Notes: a model not told the origin generated them from the letters alone. Positions 47,255 to 56,852 are shown, counted from the stretch's first letter. The stretch: DNA of 64,000 nt from Mycolicibacterium hodleri (GCF_025822245.1 NZ_JACKTL010000008.1:62001-126000); one strand, 5' to 3'. Numbers and translations are program-made.

Positions 47255-48841
47255 ATGGTCGACTCCTACGTGCCGTCCGACCAGGATATCGACCATCGGT
47301 CCGACGGGCCGTCCGCGCGGGCGCGAGTCTGGTTGCTGGTGGTCGCGTGCCTTGCCGTCTCGATGGTCATCTCGTCGATGGTGGCGCTGAACGCCGCGCT
47401 CCCCGACATCGCCGTGGAGACCTCTGCCACCCAGTCCCAGCTGACGTGGGTCATCGACGGCTACACCCTGGTGCTGGCGTGTCTCCTTTTGCCCGCCGGA
47501 GCGTTCGGCGACCGGTACGGCCGGCGGGGGGCGTTGCTCATCGGGCTCGCCGTGTTCACCGTGGCGTCGCTCGCTCCGATCTTCGTCGACGGACCCGTCG
47601 CGCTCATCGCGGCCAGGGCCGTCTCCGGTGCGGGCGCCGCCTTCGTCATGCCGGCGACGCTGTCCCTGCTCACGGCGGCCTATCCAAAATCGCAGCGCAA
47701 CAGGGCTGTTGGCATTTGGGCCGGCGTGGCGGGCTCGGGCGCCGTGGTCGGGTTCCTGGTCACCGGCATCCTCCTGCAGTTCTGGTCCTGGCAGTCCATC
47801 TTCTGGGCCTTCGCCGGGGCGGGCGCGCTGCTCTTCGCCTTGGCGCTCACCGTCACGTCCTCGCGCGACGACGACGCCGCTCCCCTGGATTGGCCGGGAG
47901 CGGTGCTCATCGGCGCCGCGGTGGCGATCTTCGTCTTCGGCGTGGTGGAGGCGCCCATGCGGGGCTGGGGCCATCCCGTGGTGTGGGGCTCCATGGCGGC
48001 GGGGGTGGCGTGCTCGGTGGCGTTCACCGCCGTCGAACTCCGGCGCCGCCATCCGCTGCTCGACATGCGATTGTTCGCCAGGCCGGACTTCGCCACCGGC
48101 GCGCTCGGCGTCACCATCCTCTTCTTCGCCAACTTCGGGTTCTTCTTCGTCGTCATCCAGTACGTGCAGCTGGTGATGGGATACAGCCCGCTTGGCACGG
48201 CGTTGGCCCTGGCACCCCTCATCGTGCCGATCTTCATTCTCAGCATCGCCACCGGCTGGTACCTCCCGAAGGTCGGACTGCGCGTCGCGGTGACGGTCGG
48301 CCTGCTTCTCATCGCGGCGGGTCTGCTGTGCTTGCGATTGCTCGAGGTCGGGTCGTCCTACCTCGACCTGGCGTGGCCGCTGCTGGTGCTGAGCACCGGA
48401 GTCGGCTTCTGCACGGCGCCAACCACTTCCGCCATCATGGGCGCGGCTCCCGACGAGAAGCAGGGCGTCGCCTCCGCGGTCAACGACGCCACCCGCGAAA
48501 TCGGCGCAGCCCTGGGCATCGCGGTGGCGGGTTCCGTCCTCGCCGGGCGCTACACCGCCGTCCTCGCCCCCGACCTGGCGCGGTTCCCCGAGCCGGTGCG
48601 CGACCGGGCGGCCGGTTCACTGGCGGAGGCCCTGGCGGTGGCCGAGCGCCTCGGCCCGCAGGGCGCCCCGCTCGCCGAACTGGCCAAGACGGCGTTCCTT
48701 CATGCGATGGCGTCGTCGGTGCTCGTCCTCGCCGTAGTGATCGTGGTCGCGGCGGTGCTCGTCGCATTCTGGGCTCCGGGCCGGGACGGGCGCCAATCGC
48801 GGATGGTTCGCCGTCGAACCGAGGGACGGCACCGAGCCTGA
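47255..48841 (+). CDS. MFS drug transporter, DHA2 (EmrB/QacA) family
   Basis: The 528-residue protein has fourteen predicted membrane helices, motif A (GAFGDRYGRRGALLIG) after helix 2 and the antiporter motif C region in helix 5 (WAGVAGSGAVVGFLVTGILL), typical of proton-driven multidrug exporters. ATG 47255 is preferred, with AAGGAG 8 nt upstream; an in-frame GTG at 47246 overlaps that sequence. Control by the divergent TetR protein is supported by two operators. The substrate is unknown. Confidence 0.92.
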   Translation: MVDSYVPSDQDIDHRSDGPSARARVWLLVVACLAVSMVISSMVALNAALPDIAVETSATQSQLTWVIDGYTLVLACLLLPAGAFGDRYGRRGALLIGLAVFTVASLAPIFVDGPVALIAARAVSGAGAAFVMPATLSLLTAAYPKSQRNRAVGIWAGVAGSGAVVGFLVTGILLQFWSWQSIFWAFAGAGALLFALALTVTSSRDDDAAPLDWPGAVLIGAAVAIFVFGVVEAPMRGWGHPVVWGSMAAGVACSVAFTAVELRRRHPLLDMRLFARPDFATGALGVTILFFANFGFFFVVIQYVQLVMGYSPLGTALALAPLIVPIFILSIATGWYLPKVGLRVAVTVGLLLIAAGLLCLRLLEVGSSYLDLAWPLLVLSTGVGFCTAPTTSAIMGAAPDEKQGVASAVNDATREIGAALGIAVAGSVLAGRYTAVLAPDLARFPEPVRDRAAGSLAEALAVAERLGPQGAPLAELAKTAFLHAMASSVLVLAVVIVVAAVLVAFWAPGRDGRQSRMVRRRTEGRHRA

Positions 48842-48861
48842 CTCCCGCCTACCCTGGTGGC

Positions 48862-49527
48862 GTGCGCCTCCTGATCGTCAACCCGAACACCACCGCCTCC
48901 ATGACGGCCGCCATCGGGGCGTCGGCACGCGCAGTGGCCGGACCGGGCACCGAGGTCGTCGCCGTCAACCCCGGTGAGGGCCCGGCCAGCATCGAGAACG
49001 AGGACGACGAACGTCGGTGCATCCCCGGCCTTCTCGAGGAGATCCACCGCGCCGCCCGCGGCGCCACACCCCCCGACGCCTACGTGATCGCATGCTTCGG
49101 CGATCCCGGTCTGGATCAGGTTCGTGCCGCGGTCGACGTGCCGGTGCTGGGCATTGCGCAGGCCGCGATGCACGCCGCCGCGCTGAGCGCGGGCAGCTTC
49201 TCGGTGGTGACGTCGATGTCGGCCACGGTGCCGACCGCGTGGACCCTGGCCAAGACCTACACGCCCAGCCAGTGCCTCGGCGTCTACGCCTGCGACATCC
49301 CGGTGCTCCGGATCGACTCGGATCCCGCCACCGTCGAACCCATCGGAGACCTGTGCGAAAGGGCGTTGGCGCAGGACGGGAGCCGCGCGATCGTGTTGGG
49401 CTGCGCGGCAATGGCCACATTCGCGGCGCCGCTCACCGAGCGCCTCGGCGTTCCCGTCGTCGACGGTGTCGTGGCGGCGACGCTCCTGGCCGAGGCACTC
49501 GTCGCGATGCGGCGGGTCAACCGATGA
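48862..49527 (+). CDS. Asp/Glu/hydantoin racemase family protein
   Basis: The 221-residue protein starts VRLLIVNPNTTASMTAAI, typical of the family, and has the two catalytic-type cysteines in VIACFGDPGLD and IVLGCAAMA. It probably racemises an amino acid or hydantoin derivative; the substrate is not evident. GTG 48862 begins directly at the conserved first strand; the open frame upstream is antisense to TetR or out of frame with the MFS gene. It follows the MFS gene by 20 nt. Its end overlaps mftG by 11 nt (convergent). Confidence 0.88.
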   Translation: MRLLIVNPNTTASMTAAIGASARAVAGPGTEVVAVNPGEGPASIENEDDERRCIPGLLEEIHRAARGATPPDAYVIACFGDPGLDQVRAAVDVPVLGIAQAAMHAAALSAGSFSVVTSMSATVPTAWTLAKTYTPSQCLGVYACDIPVLRIDSDPATVEPIGDLCERALAQDGSRAIVLGCAAMATFAAPLTERLGVPVVDGVVAATLLAEALVAMRRVNR

Positions 49528-50920
49528 AGTCCGCCGCACGGTGCCCGATCATGACGATGGTGGCGTGAGGCCCACGACTGGTGATCTCGGGCAGGATTGA
49601 CCCGTCGACTACCGACAGCCCCTCCACCCCGCGCACGCGGCACCTCTCGTCCAGCGGCGCCTCGCCGTCGCGGCCCATCGGGACGGTGCCGCACAGATGC
49701 TGCGACGTCGACCAGAACGAGTCACGGGCCTCGTACCCCGATCCCGCGAGATCGTGCGCCAGGTCCGCGCCACCCGCCAGGACGGCGGCGTCGGAGGCCT
49801 CGCTGTCGTAGCGGTGTTCGATTCGCGGTGGCACGTCGGGGTCCGCGGAGGTCAGGGTCAGCCGCCCGCGGGATCGGGGCCGCATCAAGGTCACGCCCAG
49901 ATGCGGCCGGTCGGACGGGTCGTACGCCGACCCCGTCATCGTCGCGAAGCCGGTTGTGTAGCAGCGAATCTCCAGACCGTCGGCGGTGGTCAGCAGCGCC
50001 TCCAGAGGTGGCCGGCCCGGCGCGGCGGGCCAGTCGACCGGAAGCACCCATTCGGGGTGGTCGGCGCTTCGGGTTCCCACCGGCAGGTCTTGGACCACGG
50101 TGACCCCCGCCGCGGACAGCTGGGCCGCCGGCCCGATGCCCGACAGCATCAGCAGGTGCGCCGACCCGATGGCACCGGCCGACAGCACCACGTGGTCGGC
50201 GGTCAGGTCGTCCGCCCCGGCGCACTCCACGCCGACGGCACGATCGCCGACGAACCGGACCCGCCGGACCCTGCGGTCCTGCAGCACCTCGAGATTCGGC
50301 CGGCCGAAGGCCCTGCCGAGGAAGGCCTCCCCCGGCCCGACCCGCGCGCCTCGTTCGATGTTCAACGGCACCGCGCCGACGCCGGGACGCCCCGCGGCGA
50401 CGCCGTTGAGGTCGTCGACCCACTCGAAGCCACGGTCGCGGGCTGCGTCGACGAAAGCGATTGCGCCCGTCTCGAATTCGGTGATGCGTCCGATCCGCAT
50501 GGGCCCGTTCGCACCATGGAGCGGGCCGTCGAAGTCCAGGTCGGTCTCGATGTCGCGGAAGTGCGGCAGGACGTCGTCCCACGACCAGCCGGGGAGTCCC
50601 CAGCCGTCGAAGTCGGCAGCCAGACCGCGGCAGAAGTATCCGCCGTTGACCGCCCCCGACCCACCGACGACCTCACCGCGCATGATGGTCGCCGTGCGGC
50701 GGGGCCGGTCGGTCAACGTCGTCTCGTAGCGCCGGACCACCGAACTCGCCGATCCGATCGGAAGGCGAAGCCCGTCGCCGATCTGCGCCGTCACCTGCGG
50801 ATGCGACGCCCCCGGACCCGACTCGACCACCGTCACGTGGCGATGGGGATCACGCGAAAGCCGCTCTGCGAGTACGCAGCCGGCGCTGCCCGCGCCGACG
50901 ATGAGGACGTCCGAGTGCAA
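49517..50920 (-). CDS. mftG: Mycofactocin-associated GMC oxidoreductase
   Basis: MftG is reported to reoxidise mycofactocinol and pass electrons to the respiratory chain. The 467-residue GMC flavoprotein has the FAD dinucleotide fold VLIVGAGSAGCVLAERL, the GMC signature GEVVGGSGAVNGGYFCRG, LSAGAIGSAHLLMLSGIGP and a C-terminal SVVDGSILPEITSRGPHAT. The start is TTG 50920, because an in-frame stop (the mftF TGA) lies 9 nt upstream and no ATG or GTG is available. No Shine-Dalgarno is seen; translation may depend on termination of mftF. It is the last gene of the mft operon. Confidence 0.92.
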   Translation of the reverse strand: MHSDVLIVGAGSAGCVLAERLSRDPHRHVTVVESGPGASHPQVTAQIGDGLRLPIGSASSVVRRYETTLTDRPRRTATIMRGEVVGGSGAVNGGYFCRGLAADFDGWGLPGWSWDDVLPHFRDIETDLDFDGPLHGANGPMRIGRITEFETGAIAFVDAARDRGFEWVDDLNGVAAGRPGVGAVPLNIERGARVGPGEAFLGRAFGRPNLEVLQDRRVRRVRFVGDRAVGVECAGADDLTADHVVLSAGAIGSAHLLMLSGIGPAAQLSAAGVTVVQDLPVGTRSADHPEWVLPVDWPAAPGRPPLEALLTTADGLEIRCYTTGFATMTGSAYDPSDRPHLGVTLMRPRSRGRLTLTSADPDVPPRIEHRYDSEASDAAVLAGGADLAHDLAGSGYEARDSFWSTSQHLCGTVPMGRDGEAPLDERCRVRGVEGLSVVDGSILPEITSRGPHATIVMIGHRAADFIG

Positions 50921-50929
50921 GGAGATGCG

Positions 50930-52342
50930 TCAGGTCCGGATCTGCGGCTTGAGCGCGCCGAGGTGACGCTCGCGCACGACGCCCGTCCACAGGCCGAGCC
51001 CGTAGGCGATGTCGTCGAGCCGTCTGAGCAGGAGGTAGGAGAACAGCCCCACCCGCTTGGCGTCGTCGTCGGCGTTGCCGTTGCGGCTGGCCCAGTCGAC
51101 CACCCCGTCCACGACGGCGGCCACCAGCACCACCTGCCGGCACCGCCGGAAGCAGACGGCTGCCACGAGCGCGATGGGCCAGTAGTGCCGGCACATCGCC
51201 GAGGCCAGCTGCAGCGCGGCCGACCACAACCCCTGGGCCGCGACGGCCGCCACTTCCCTGGGCTCGGTGTCGACGGCGCTGAGCACCTTCGCGATCTTGC
51301 GCCCGGTGATCGCGGCGACGACCGTCGAGGCGACGTAGCCCACTCCCGAGCCCATGGCCAGCAGCAGCCACACCAGCAGGGTCCACCCGGACAACACCAG
51401 CGGGGCGGTCTTGCCGGGATGCCGGACGGCCAGCGGCGCGGCCGACGAGCCGTAGAAGGCCTTGCGCGCGAACCACTCTCGCAGGTTCGTCCGGTGGTCG
51501 TGGCCCACCAGAGCGATCGGCTCGTACCGCAGGCGCGCCCCGGCTTCGATGAAGCGCCAGCACAGGTCGACGTCCTCGCCAGACCTGAGCGTCTCGTCGA
51601 ACCCGCCGACCTCGACGAGGGCGGACCGGCGGCAGATGATGGCCGCGCTGGGCACGTAGGAGACGGTTCCGTAGGGCACCACCGGTGCCTCGCGCTGGCC
51701 AAGGTCGAGCGAGGACCGCACCGCCTCGTAGCGCGCCACCATGTTGTGCGGTTCGTGCAATCCGACGATGCGCGGCGCCACCAGCGTGACGGCCGGGTCG
51801 CAGAAGTGACCCAGGAGCGCCTCGAGCCAGCCGCGGCGTGGCACGACGTCGGAGTCGAGGAATGCGACGAAGTCGGTCTCGCAGACGGCCAGGCCGGCGT
51901 TGCGTGCGGCCGCGGGCCCCTTGCTGGTGGCGTGACGCAGCACGCGCACGTCGCAGTGCAGGCCCGCGAAGTCGTCGAGCCGAACCGGCGCCGCCGAGCC
52001 GTCGTCGACCACGACGACGCACATGCCCCGCAACGACGAGACGAGCCGTTTGAGTCCAATCGGGTTGTCCAACACCGGAATGACGATCGTCACGTCGCGA
52101 TGCGACGGACCGCTCGCCGGGCGGGGGTGGGCCACGGTGGCGTCGAGCAGGGTGCGCGCCAGTTGCGCACTCTGGGCGTCGTGCACCTCCAGGCGGCCGC
52201 TGTTGAGCATCGTCTGAGCGGCGGGCGCCAAGCGCAACAGCCGGGTGGGTGAACCGCCGAGGAGTGCCGACCCCTCTCCGAGCACCCTCACCCGTCTGTC
52301 CACCTGCACGGCGAAGCCGTCGGGCAGTCGTGGTCCGGTCAC
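50930..52342 (-). CDS. mftF: Mycofactocin glycosyltransferase
   Basis: MftF adds beta-1,4-linked glucose units to premycofactocin. The 470-residue GT2 protein has an N-terminal region (residues 1-80), a GT-A domain with [19 protein letters not shown] and the DxD-type [12 protein letters not shown], and membrane segments after about residue 290 ([20 protein letters not shown]). GTG 52342 ([10 protein letters not shown]) overlaps the mftE stop (GTGA, 52339-52342) and is the conserved start; an upstream in-frame codon would add 10 residues. Confidence 0.94.
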   Translation of the reverse strand: MTGPRLPDGFAVQVDRRVRVLGEGSALLGGSPTRLLRLAPAAQTMLNSGRLEVHDAQSAQLARTLLDATVAHPRPASGPSHRDVTIVIPVLDNPIGLKRLVSSLRGMCVVVVDDGSAAPVRLDDFAGLHCDVRVLRHATSKGPAAARNAGLAVCETDFVAFLDSDVVPRRGWLEALLGHFCDPAVTLVAPRIVGLHEPHNMVARYEAVRSSLDLGQREAPVVPYGTVSYVPSAAIICRRSALVEVGGFDETLRSGEDVDLCWRFIEAGARLRYEPIALVGHDHRTNLREWFARKAFYGSSAAPLAVRHPGKTAPLVLSGWTLLVWLLLAMGSGVGYVASTVVAAITGRKIAKVLSAVDTEPREVAAVAAQGLWSAALQLASAMCRHYWPIALVAAVCFRRCRQVVLVAAVVDGVVDWASRNGNADDDAKRVGLFSYLLLRRLDDIAYGLGLWTGVVRERHLGALKPQIRT

Positions 52343-53124
52343 TGCAAGAGCCCCCCGGCGCCGGGGGTCCACGCCGCGACGCGGCGGGTGCAGGTGTCGA
52401 CCATCTCAGCAAAGATACGCGACCCCTCGACGGCCGATGCCGTGGTGGGGTTGCCGAGCACGCCGACCGAACTGACCGCGGCGACGCCGCCGTCGCGAAG
52501 GCGGGGCATGAGCTCCGCCAACGGGGTTTCGTTGCCAGCGACCCACTCCTCGGTGAGTACCACGTCGGGCGAAATATGTAGCAATACAGACGTTTCAGTG
52601 TGCCCGGCGTGGGCGTCGGCCCCGGGCACGCTGCACGCGCACCACGCGACGTCACGACCTTCGCCACGGAGCAGGGTGACGGCGGCGGCAACGGCGGCGA
52701 CGTTGCCGCCATGGCCGTTGACGAACACCAGCCGCGAGGCCCAGTCACATGCCGAACGGCCGTACTCGACGAGGAGGAGCTGGAGCGCAGCGGTGCCGAT
52801 CGAGACCGTCCCCGGAAATCCCTGATGCTCACCGCTGGCGCCGTAGCCGATTGCGGGAGCCAACATCCACGGGTCGGCCAGTTGCTGGGCTATGCCCCTG
52901 GCGACGGCGGACGCGATCCGGGTGTCGGTGTCAACTGGCAGGTGTGGCCCATGCTGCTCGGTCGAGCCTAGCGGGATGATCAAGGCGGGTGACAGATCAT
53001 GGAGCTGTCTCGCCGTTGAGTTCCCAAGCTCGTTGGGGAAAGCCACCCGCCGATCGTAGGCCGAATTAACCTGGTGTGCGCCGAATGTTGGGGTTTGCGC
53101 GGCATTCGGTTCAGCCGTCGTCAC
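52339..53124 (-). CDS. mftE: Mycofactocin precursor peptidase (creatininase family)
   Basis: MftE releases the modified C-terminal Val-Tyr from the MftA peptide. The 261-residue protein shows metal-binding [41 protein letters not shown] and [10 protein letters not shown], all conserved in the creatininase fold. The start GTG 53124 is about 20 residues upstream of where the family usually begins, but no ATG, GTG or TTG lies closer. It is 79 nt downstream of mftD, the only sizeable gap in the operon, and is coupled to mftF. Confidence 0.94.
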   Translation of the reverse strand: MTTAEPNAAQTPTFGAHQVNSAYDRRVAFPNELGNSTARQLHDLSPALIIPLGSTEQHGPHLPVDTDTRIASAVARGIAQQLADPWMLAPAIGYGASGEHQGFPGTVSIGTAALQLLLVEYGRSACDWASRLVFVNGHGGNVAAVAAAVTLLRGEGRDVAWCACSVPGADAHAGHTETSVLLHISPDVVLTEEWVAGNETPLAELMPRLRDGGVAAVSSVGVLGNPTTASAVEGSRIFAEMVDTCTRRVAAWTPGAGGLLQ

Positions 53125-53203
53125 CCGGGGCGCGGTCCGGCCTTCACGTCCGCCTCCTCAGCACCGCCCGCCCCACCGGGACCACGCGGGGCCGGTGTCG
53201 GGG

Positions 53204-54397
53204 TCAGGCGTTCTCGGCGGTGGGCATGCCAAGGGCCCGGGTGAAGCCCGCGGGCATCAGCACGTCGTCGGCGACGAGGTCGTGGATCGACGCCTTGCCG
53301 AGTCCCATCAGGGCCGAGTCGATGCCACTGCGCATGATGTCGAGGACGTTCTCGACCCCCGGTTGCCCCTCGGCCGCGAGCCCCCACAGGTAGGCGCGGC
53401 CCAGCATGACCGCCCGCGCCCCGAGCGCGAGCGCCTTGACCACGTCGCTGCCGCGGCGGATGCCGCCGTCGAGGAGCACCTCGACCTGGTCTCCGACCGA
53501 TGCGGCGATCGCCGGTAGCGCGCGGATCGACGCGGGTGTGCCGTCGAGGTTGTTGCCACCGTGGTTGGAGACGGAGATCGCCGAGACACCGGCGTCGACA
53601 GCGCGTTTCGCGTCGTCGACGCGCATCACGCCCTTGAGCATCACCGGCCCGCCCCACAGGTCGACCAACCAGGCGATGTCCTCCCACGTGGGCGGCGGCG
53701 TGCCCATCCACTCGCCGTAGGCGGCGAAGAACGGCGGTCCGGCCTCACCGCGGTTGCCCTGGTTGGGCACCCGCAGGTTCGGCGGACGCATGGTCTTGGC
53801 CCACTGCAGCAACCAGCTTGGCCGGGTCAGACCCTCCGGCATCATCCGAACGGTGGTACGGAGGTTCATCTCCTCCGGGATCACCGGGCTGCCCCAGTCG
53901 CGGCCGTGGGAGAAGCTCCAGTCGGTGGTGACGATGATTCCGACCGCGCCCGCGGCCCTGGCCCGCTCCACCCTCGCGGCGATGGCGTCGCGGCCACCGA
54001 GCCAGTACACCTGGAAGAACAGCTTGGGGTTGGCGGCGATGACCTCTTCGATGGGCTTGCTCGCAAACGACGACAATCCCATCGCGGTACCCCGCGCCGC
54101 GGCGGCGCGCGCCACCGCGACCTCACCGTCGGGATGCACGGCCTGCACGCCGGTCGGGGAGATCATCACCGGCAATGAGATCTCCTGTCCCATCACGGTT
54201 GTCGCGAGGTCGCGCTTCTCGATCGCGCCGATCACGTGGGGTGCGAAGCCGAGCTCGCCGAAGGCGTCCACGTTGTCGGCGACGGTGATGCCGCGCTCGC
54301 TGGCGGCGATCAACGAGCTGTACACGGACTTCGGCAGCCGCTTCTTCGCGCGCTGCTGCGCGATGGCGACGGTCTCGAACCAGATGTCACGGGCCAT
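53204..54397 (-). CDS. mftD: Premycofactocin synthase (FMN-dependent, lactate-dehydrogenase-like)
   Basis: MftD oxidatively deaminates the cyclised Val-Tyr product to give premycofactocin. The 397-residue FMN TIM barrel shows ISPTGVQAVHPDGEVAVARA, GIIVTTDWSFSHGRDW, the catalytic His in SVSNHGGNNLDGTPAS and VLLDGGIRRGSDVVKALALG with GRAYLWG. All conserved residues of the alpha-hydroxyacid-oxidising fold seem present. It follows mftC after 3 nt. Confidence 0.95.
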   Translation of the reverse strand: MARDIWFETVAIAQQRAKKRLPKSVYSSLIAASERGITVADNVDAFGELGFAPHVIGAIEKRDLATTVMGQEISLPVMISPTGVQAVHPDGEVAVARAAAARGTAMGLSSFASKPIEEVIAANPKLFFQVYWLGGRDAIAARVERARAAGAVGIIVTTDWSFSHGRDWGSPVIPEEMNLRTTVRMMPEGLTRPSWLLQWAKTMRPPNLRVPNQGNRGEAGPPFFAAYGEWMGTPPPTWEDIAWLVDLWGGPVMLKGVMRVDDAKRAVDAGVSAISVSNHGGNNLDGTPASIRALPAIAASVGDQVEVLLDGGIRRGSDVVKALALGARAVMLGRAYLWGLAAEGQPGVENVLDIMRSGIDSALMGLGKASIHDLVADDVLMPAGFTRALGMPTAENA

Positions 54398-54400
54398 GAT

Positions 54401-55621
54401 CTATACGGGACTTTCGTTGCAGAGCGTCTTCGGAGCCGGGCCGCCGGCGACCCGAGGACCGGGCGGTCGGGTGAGAAGGGTCAGCGGGACGGGAGCCTTG
54501 CGGCCGCCCGCGCGCGAGTGGTCACCGCTGGGCTTGGGCTTGCTGCGCTCGAGCGCCAGGGCGGGTTCGCCGTAGCCCTGCACGCATTCGGGGTCGGGTC
54601 CGTCCATCGGCAAGCCGGTGAAGAACTTGGCGGCCATGCAGCCCCCGCGGCAGCCGTCGTAGTGGTCGCAGCTGCCGCACGCACCGGCCGATTGCGGCTC
54701 GCGCAGCTCGCGGAACAGCTTCGAGTTCTGCCACACGTTCTGGAAGCCGCTGTCCGACAAGATGTTTCCCGCAAGGAACCGGTCGTGGATGGCGAACGGG
54801 CACGCGTAGACGTCGCCGACGGGATCGATCAGGCACACCACGCGCCCGGCGCCGCACAGGTTCAGCCCGGCCAGGGCGCCCGGCTGTCCGAGGCCCGAGA
54901 GGTGAAAGAAGGAGTCGCCGGTGAGGATGCCCTCGCCGCGGGCGACCAGCCAGTCGTAGAGCTGCACCTGCTGGGCCGCGGTGGGGTGGAGCTCGTCCCA
55001 GACGTCGGCGCCACGGCCCGAGGGGCGCAGCCGGGTGATCCGCAGCGTGGCGCCGTAGCGGTCGGCCAGCGCCTTGAACTCGTCGAGCTGGTCGACGTTG
55101 TGGCGCGTGACGACGACCGAGATCTTGGCGTCCGTGAAGCCTGCCTCCGACAGGTTCTCCAGCGCCCGGATCGCCATGGCGAACGAGCCAGGGCCGCGCA
55201 CGGCGTCGTTGACCTGTGCGGTGGCCCCGTCGAGGGAGATCTGCACGTCGACGTAGTCACTGGCGGCCAGCTTGGCCGCGACCGTCGGAGTGATCTTCAC
55301 GCCGTTGGTGGAGAACTTCACGCCCACGTGGTGCTCGGTGGCGTAGTCGACCAGCTCCCAGAAGTCCGACCGCACCGTGGGTTCGCCGCCGCCGATGTTG
55401 ACGTAGAACACCTGCATGCGTTCGAGCTCGTCGATGATGTCCTTGCACTGCTGGGTGCTCAGCTCGCGGGGGTCCCGCTTGCCCGACGAGGACAGGCAGT
55501 GCACGCACGACAGGTTGCAGGCGTAGGTCAACTCCCACGTCAGGCAGATCGGGGCGTCGAGGCCGTGCTCGAACTGGTCGACCAACCTCGGCACCGGCGC
55601 TGGGGACAGACTCGTGCTCAT
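54401..55621 (-). CDS. mftC: Mycofactocin maturase, radical SAM
   Basis: MftC decarboxylates the C-terminal Tyr of MftA and forms the Val-Tyr crosslink, using MftB as peptide chaperone. The 406-residue protein has the radical-SAM triad CNLSCVHC (C35, C39, C42), GGGEPTV and a SPASM-type C-terminus with many cysteines (CGAGRVVC, CPFAIHDR, CGSCDHYDGC, GGCMAAKFF). Its ATG 55621 overlaps the stop of a 12-codon bridging ORF rather than mftB itself. Confidence 0.96.
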   Translation of the reverse strand: MSTSLSPAPVPRLVDQFEHGLDAPICLTWELTYACNLSCVHCLSSSGKRDPRELSTQQCKDIIDELERMQVFYVNIGGGEPTVRSDFWELVDYATEHHVGVKFSTNGVKITPTVAAKLAASDYVDVQISLDGATAQVNDAVRGPGSFAMAIRALENLSEAGFTDAKISVVVTRHNVDQLDEFKALADRYGATLRITRLRPSGRGADVWDELHPTAAQQVQLYDWLVARGEGILTGDSFFHLSGLGQPGALAGLNLCGAGRVVCLIDPVGDVYACPFAIHDRFLAGNILSDSGFQNVWQNSKLFRELREPQSAGACGSCDHYDGCRGGCMAAKFFTGLPMDGPDPECVQGYGEPALALERSKPKPSGDHSRAGGRKAPVPLTLLTRPPGPRVAGGPAPKTLCNESPV

Positions 55622-55656
55622 GGGCGATCCCGCTTCGCTTCTCGCTCGTGGCTCAT
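55618..55656 (-). CDS. Bridging micro-ORF between mftB and mftC (12 codons)
   Basis: ATG 55656 overlaps the mftB stop (ATGA) and its own TGA overlaps the mftC ATG (ATGA). The frame encodes MSHEREAKRDRP. It could carry terminating ribosomes from mftB to mftC across the 31-nt gap. There is no Shine-Dalgarno of its own. Whether the peptide has any role is unknown; coupling is the simpler reading. Confidence 0.4.
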   Translation of the reverse strand: MSHEREAKRDRP

Positions 55657-55961
55657 GCGTTCTCCTCGCGGACCAGCATCTTGGATGTGACCAGCACGCC
55701 GAGGGCGTGCAGGTAGGGCGCCAACCCGGCGTCGTCGACGCCGGCTGCCCGGCAGGCCGACCTGGCGTCGGGGTGAGCGTCGAGCGAGTTGACCACCTCG
55801 ACGATCGTGGTGTTCTTCAGGAACGAAAGCTTGCGCGTCCCAAAGTGATAAAGCAGGGCGCCAAAAGGCTCGGGCCGCACCGCCACCTGGGGGTGCAGCC
55901 GCCACCGGACGTCGGGGTCGAACACCGGAACGTCCGTCGGCGCCTCCGTCGAAGCAACCAC
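55653..55961 (-). CDS. mftB: Mycofactocin precursor chaperone
   Basis: MftB is the RRE-type (PqqD-like) protein that binds MftA and presents it to MftC. The 102-residue sequence contains the conserved block WRLHPQVAVRPEPFGALLYH, then FGTRKLSFLKN and a helical C-terminus (YLHALGVLVTSKMLV). GTG 55961 lies 2 nt after the mftA stop; the frame is open upstream across mftA but without a family-like start. Length is as expected. Confidence 0.93.
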   Translation of the reverse strand: MVASTEAPTDVPVFDPDVRWRLHPQVAVRPEPFGALLYHFGTRKLSFLKNTTIVEVVNSLDAHPDARSACRAAGVDDAGLAPYLHALGVLVTSKMLVREENA

Positions 55962-55963
55962 CG

Positions 55964-56059
55964 TCAGTAGACGCCGCACATGCCGTCGATCGAGACCTCT
56001 TCGACGAGGCTCTCGGTGACGAGTACGGGTTCGGTCTCGGTCTGCTGAGTCGGCTCCAT
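55964..56059 (-). CDS. mftA: Mycofactocin precursor peptide
   Basis: Reading the minus strand from ATG 56059 gives a 31-residue peptide beginning [20 protein letters not shown] and ending in IDGMCGVY, the diagnostic MftA C-terminus whose Val-Tyr becomes the redox cofactor core. The leader is acidic, as expected for MftB recognition. It is the first gene of the mft operon and is divergent from mftR. GAAAGGCGAAGCC precedes the ATG. Confidence 0.96.
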   Translation of the reverse strand: MEPTQQTETEPVLVTESLVEEVSIDGMCGVY

Positions 56060-56084
56060 GGCTTCGCCTTTCGGTGGGAGTGGG

Positions 56085-56105
56085 TCTCGACAAATGTGAT
56101 CGAGA
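56085..56105. promoter_or_regulatory. Candidate MftR operator
   Basis: TCTCGA and TCGAGA arms flank a 9-nt spacer in the 92-nt mftA-mftR intergenic region, 26 nt upstream of mftA. MftR is reported to repress the cluster and respond to long-chain acyl-CoA, so a site here is expected. A partial copy, ATCTCGATG, overlaps the mftR start. Confidence 0.45.
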
Positions 56106-56151
56106 TCGCAAGAATATGGCATCGAGTGCCGAAACGGAAGGGCCGATCTCG

Positions 56152-56754
56152 ATGAGTCGTGAAACCGCGGGCCGCGTGGGCAGACGCAGGTCGACCACCG
56201 GGGACCACATCACCGACGTCGCACTCGAGCTGTTTGCCAGCCGCGGCTTCGACGCGGTCAGCGTCGACGACGTGGCCCGCGCAGCCGGCATCGCCCGTCG
56301 CACCCTGTTCCGCTACTACCCCACCAAGAACGCCATCCCGTGGGGCGACTTCGACGCGCACCTCGACCACATGCGCGAGCTGCTCGACGCGGTGCCCGCC
56401 GACGCGCCCACCACCGTCGCGCTGCGGTCGGCTCTGTTGGCGTTCAACGACTTCGACGAGGCGGAGACCGCCCATCACCGCCAACGGATGCGCGTCATCC
56501 TCGAGACCGACGCACTGCAGGCGCATTCGATGACGATGTACGCGGGGTGGCGGGCCGTCGTCGCCGAGTTCGTCGCCCGCCGCCTCGGCCTGACGGTCGG
56601 CGACCTAATCCCCCAAACCACCGCATGGACGATGCTTGGGGTCGCACTGTCGGCCTACGAACACTGGCTCGCCGACACCTCGGTGTCACTGCAACGCTCG
56701 CTCGGCGACGCCTTCGACACCGTCAACGCCGGCCTTGCGGCCCTCGACCCCTAG
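56152..56754 (+). CDS. mftR: TetR-family regulator of the mycofactocin cluster
   Basis: The 200-residue protein has the helix-turn-helix [38 protein letters not shown], then [15 protein letters not shown], and the ligand domain [39 protein letters not shown]. These match the MftR family closely. ATG 56152 ([14 protein letters not shown]) corresponds to the usual start; in-frame starts upstream (56074, 56116) fall within the presumed operator. It is divergent from mftA. Confidence 0.93.
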   Translation: MSRETAGRVGRRRSTTGDHITDVALELFASRGFDAVSVDDVARAAGIARRTLFRYYPTKNAIPWGDFDAHLDHMRELLDAVPADAPTTVALRSALLAFNDFDEAETAHHRQRMRVILETDALQAHSMTMYAGWRAVVAEFVARRLGLTVGDLIPQTTAWTMLGVALSAYEHWLADTSVSLQRSLGDAFDTVNAGLAALDP

Positions 56755-56764
56755 CCTCCCCCGC

Positions 56765-56805
56765 GATTCGTGCACGTTCACCGGCGCTCACCGTGTGCAC
56801 GAATC
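56765..56805. terminator. Inverted repeat between mftR and the second ECF sigma gene
   Basis: GATTCGTGCAC and its exact complement (11 bp) are separated by 19 nt, 10 nt after the mftR stop. It probably terminates mftR, although its position 47 nt before the sigma start would also allow an operator role. Confidence 0.6.
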
Positions 56806-56852
56806 ACGAGAATGAGCGTCGGAGTTCGGGCCGCAACGGCGACGATGAGGGT

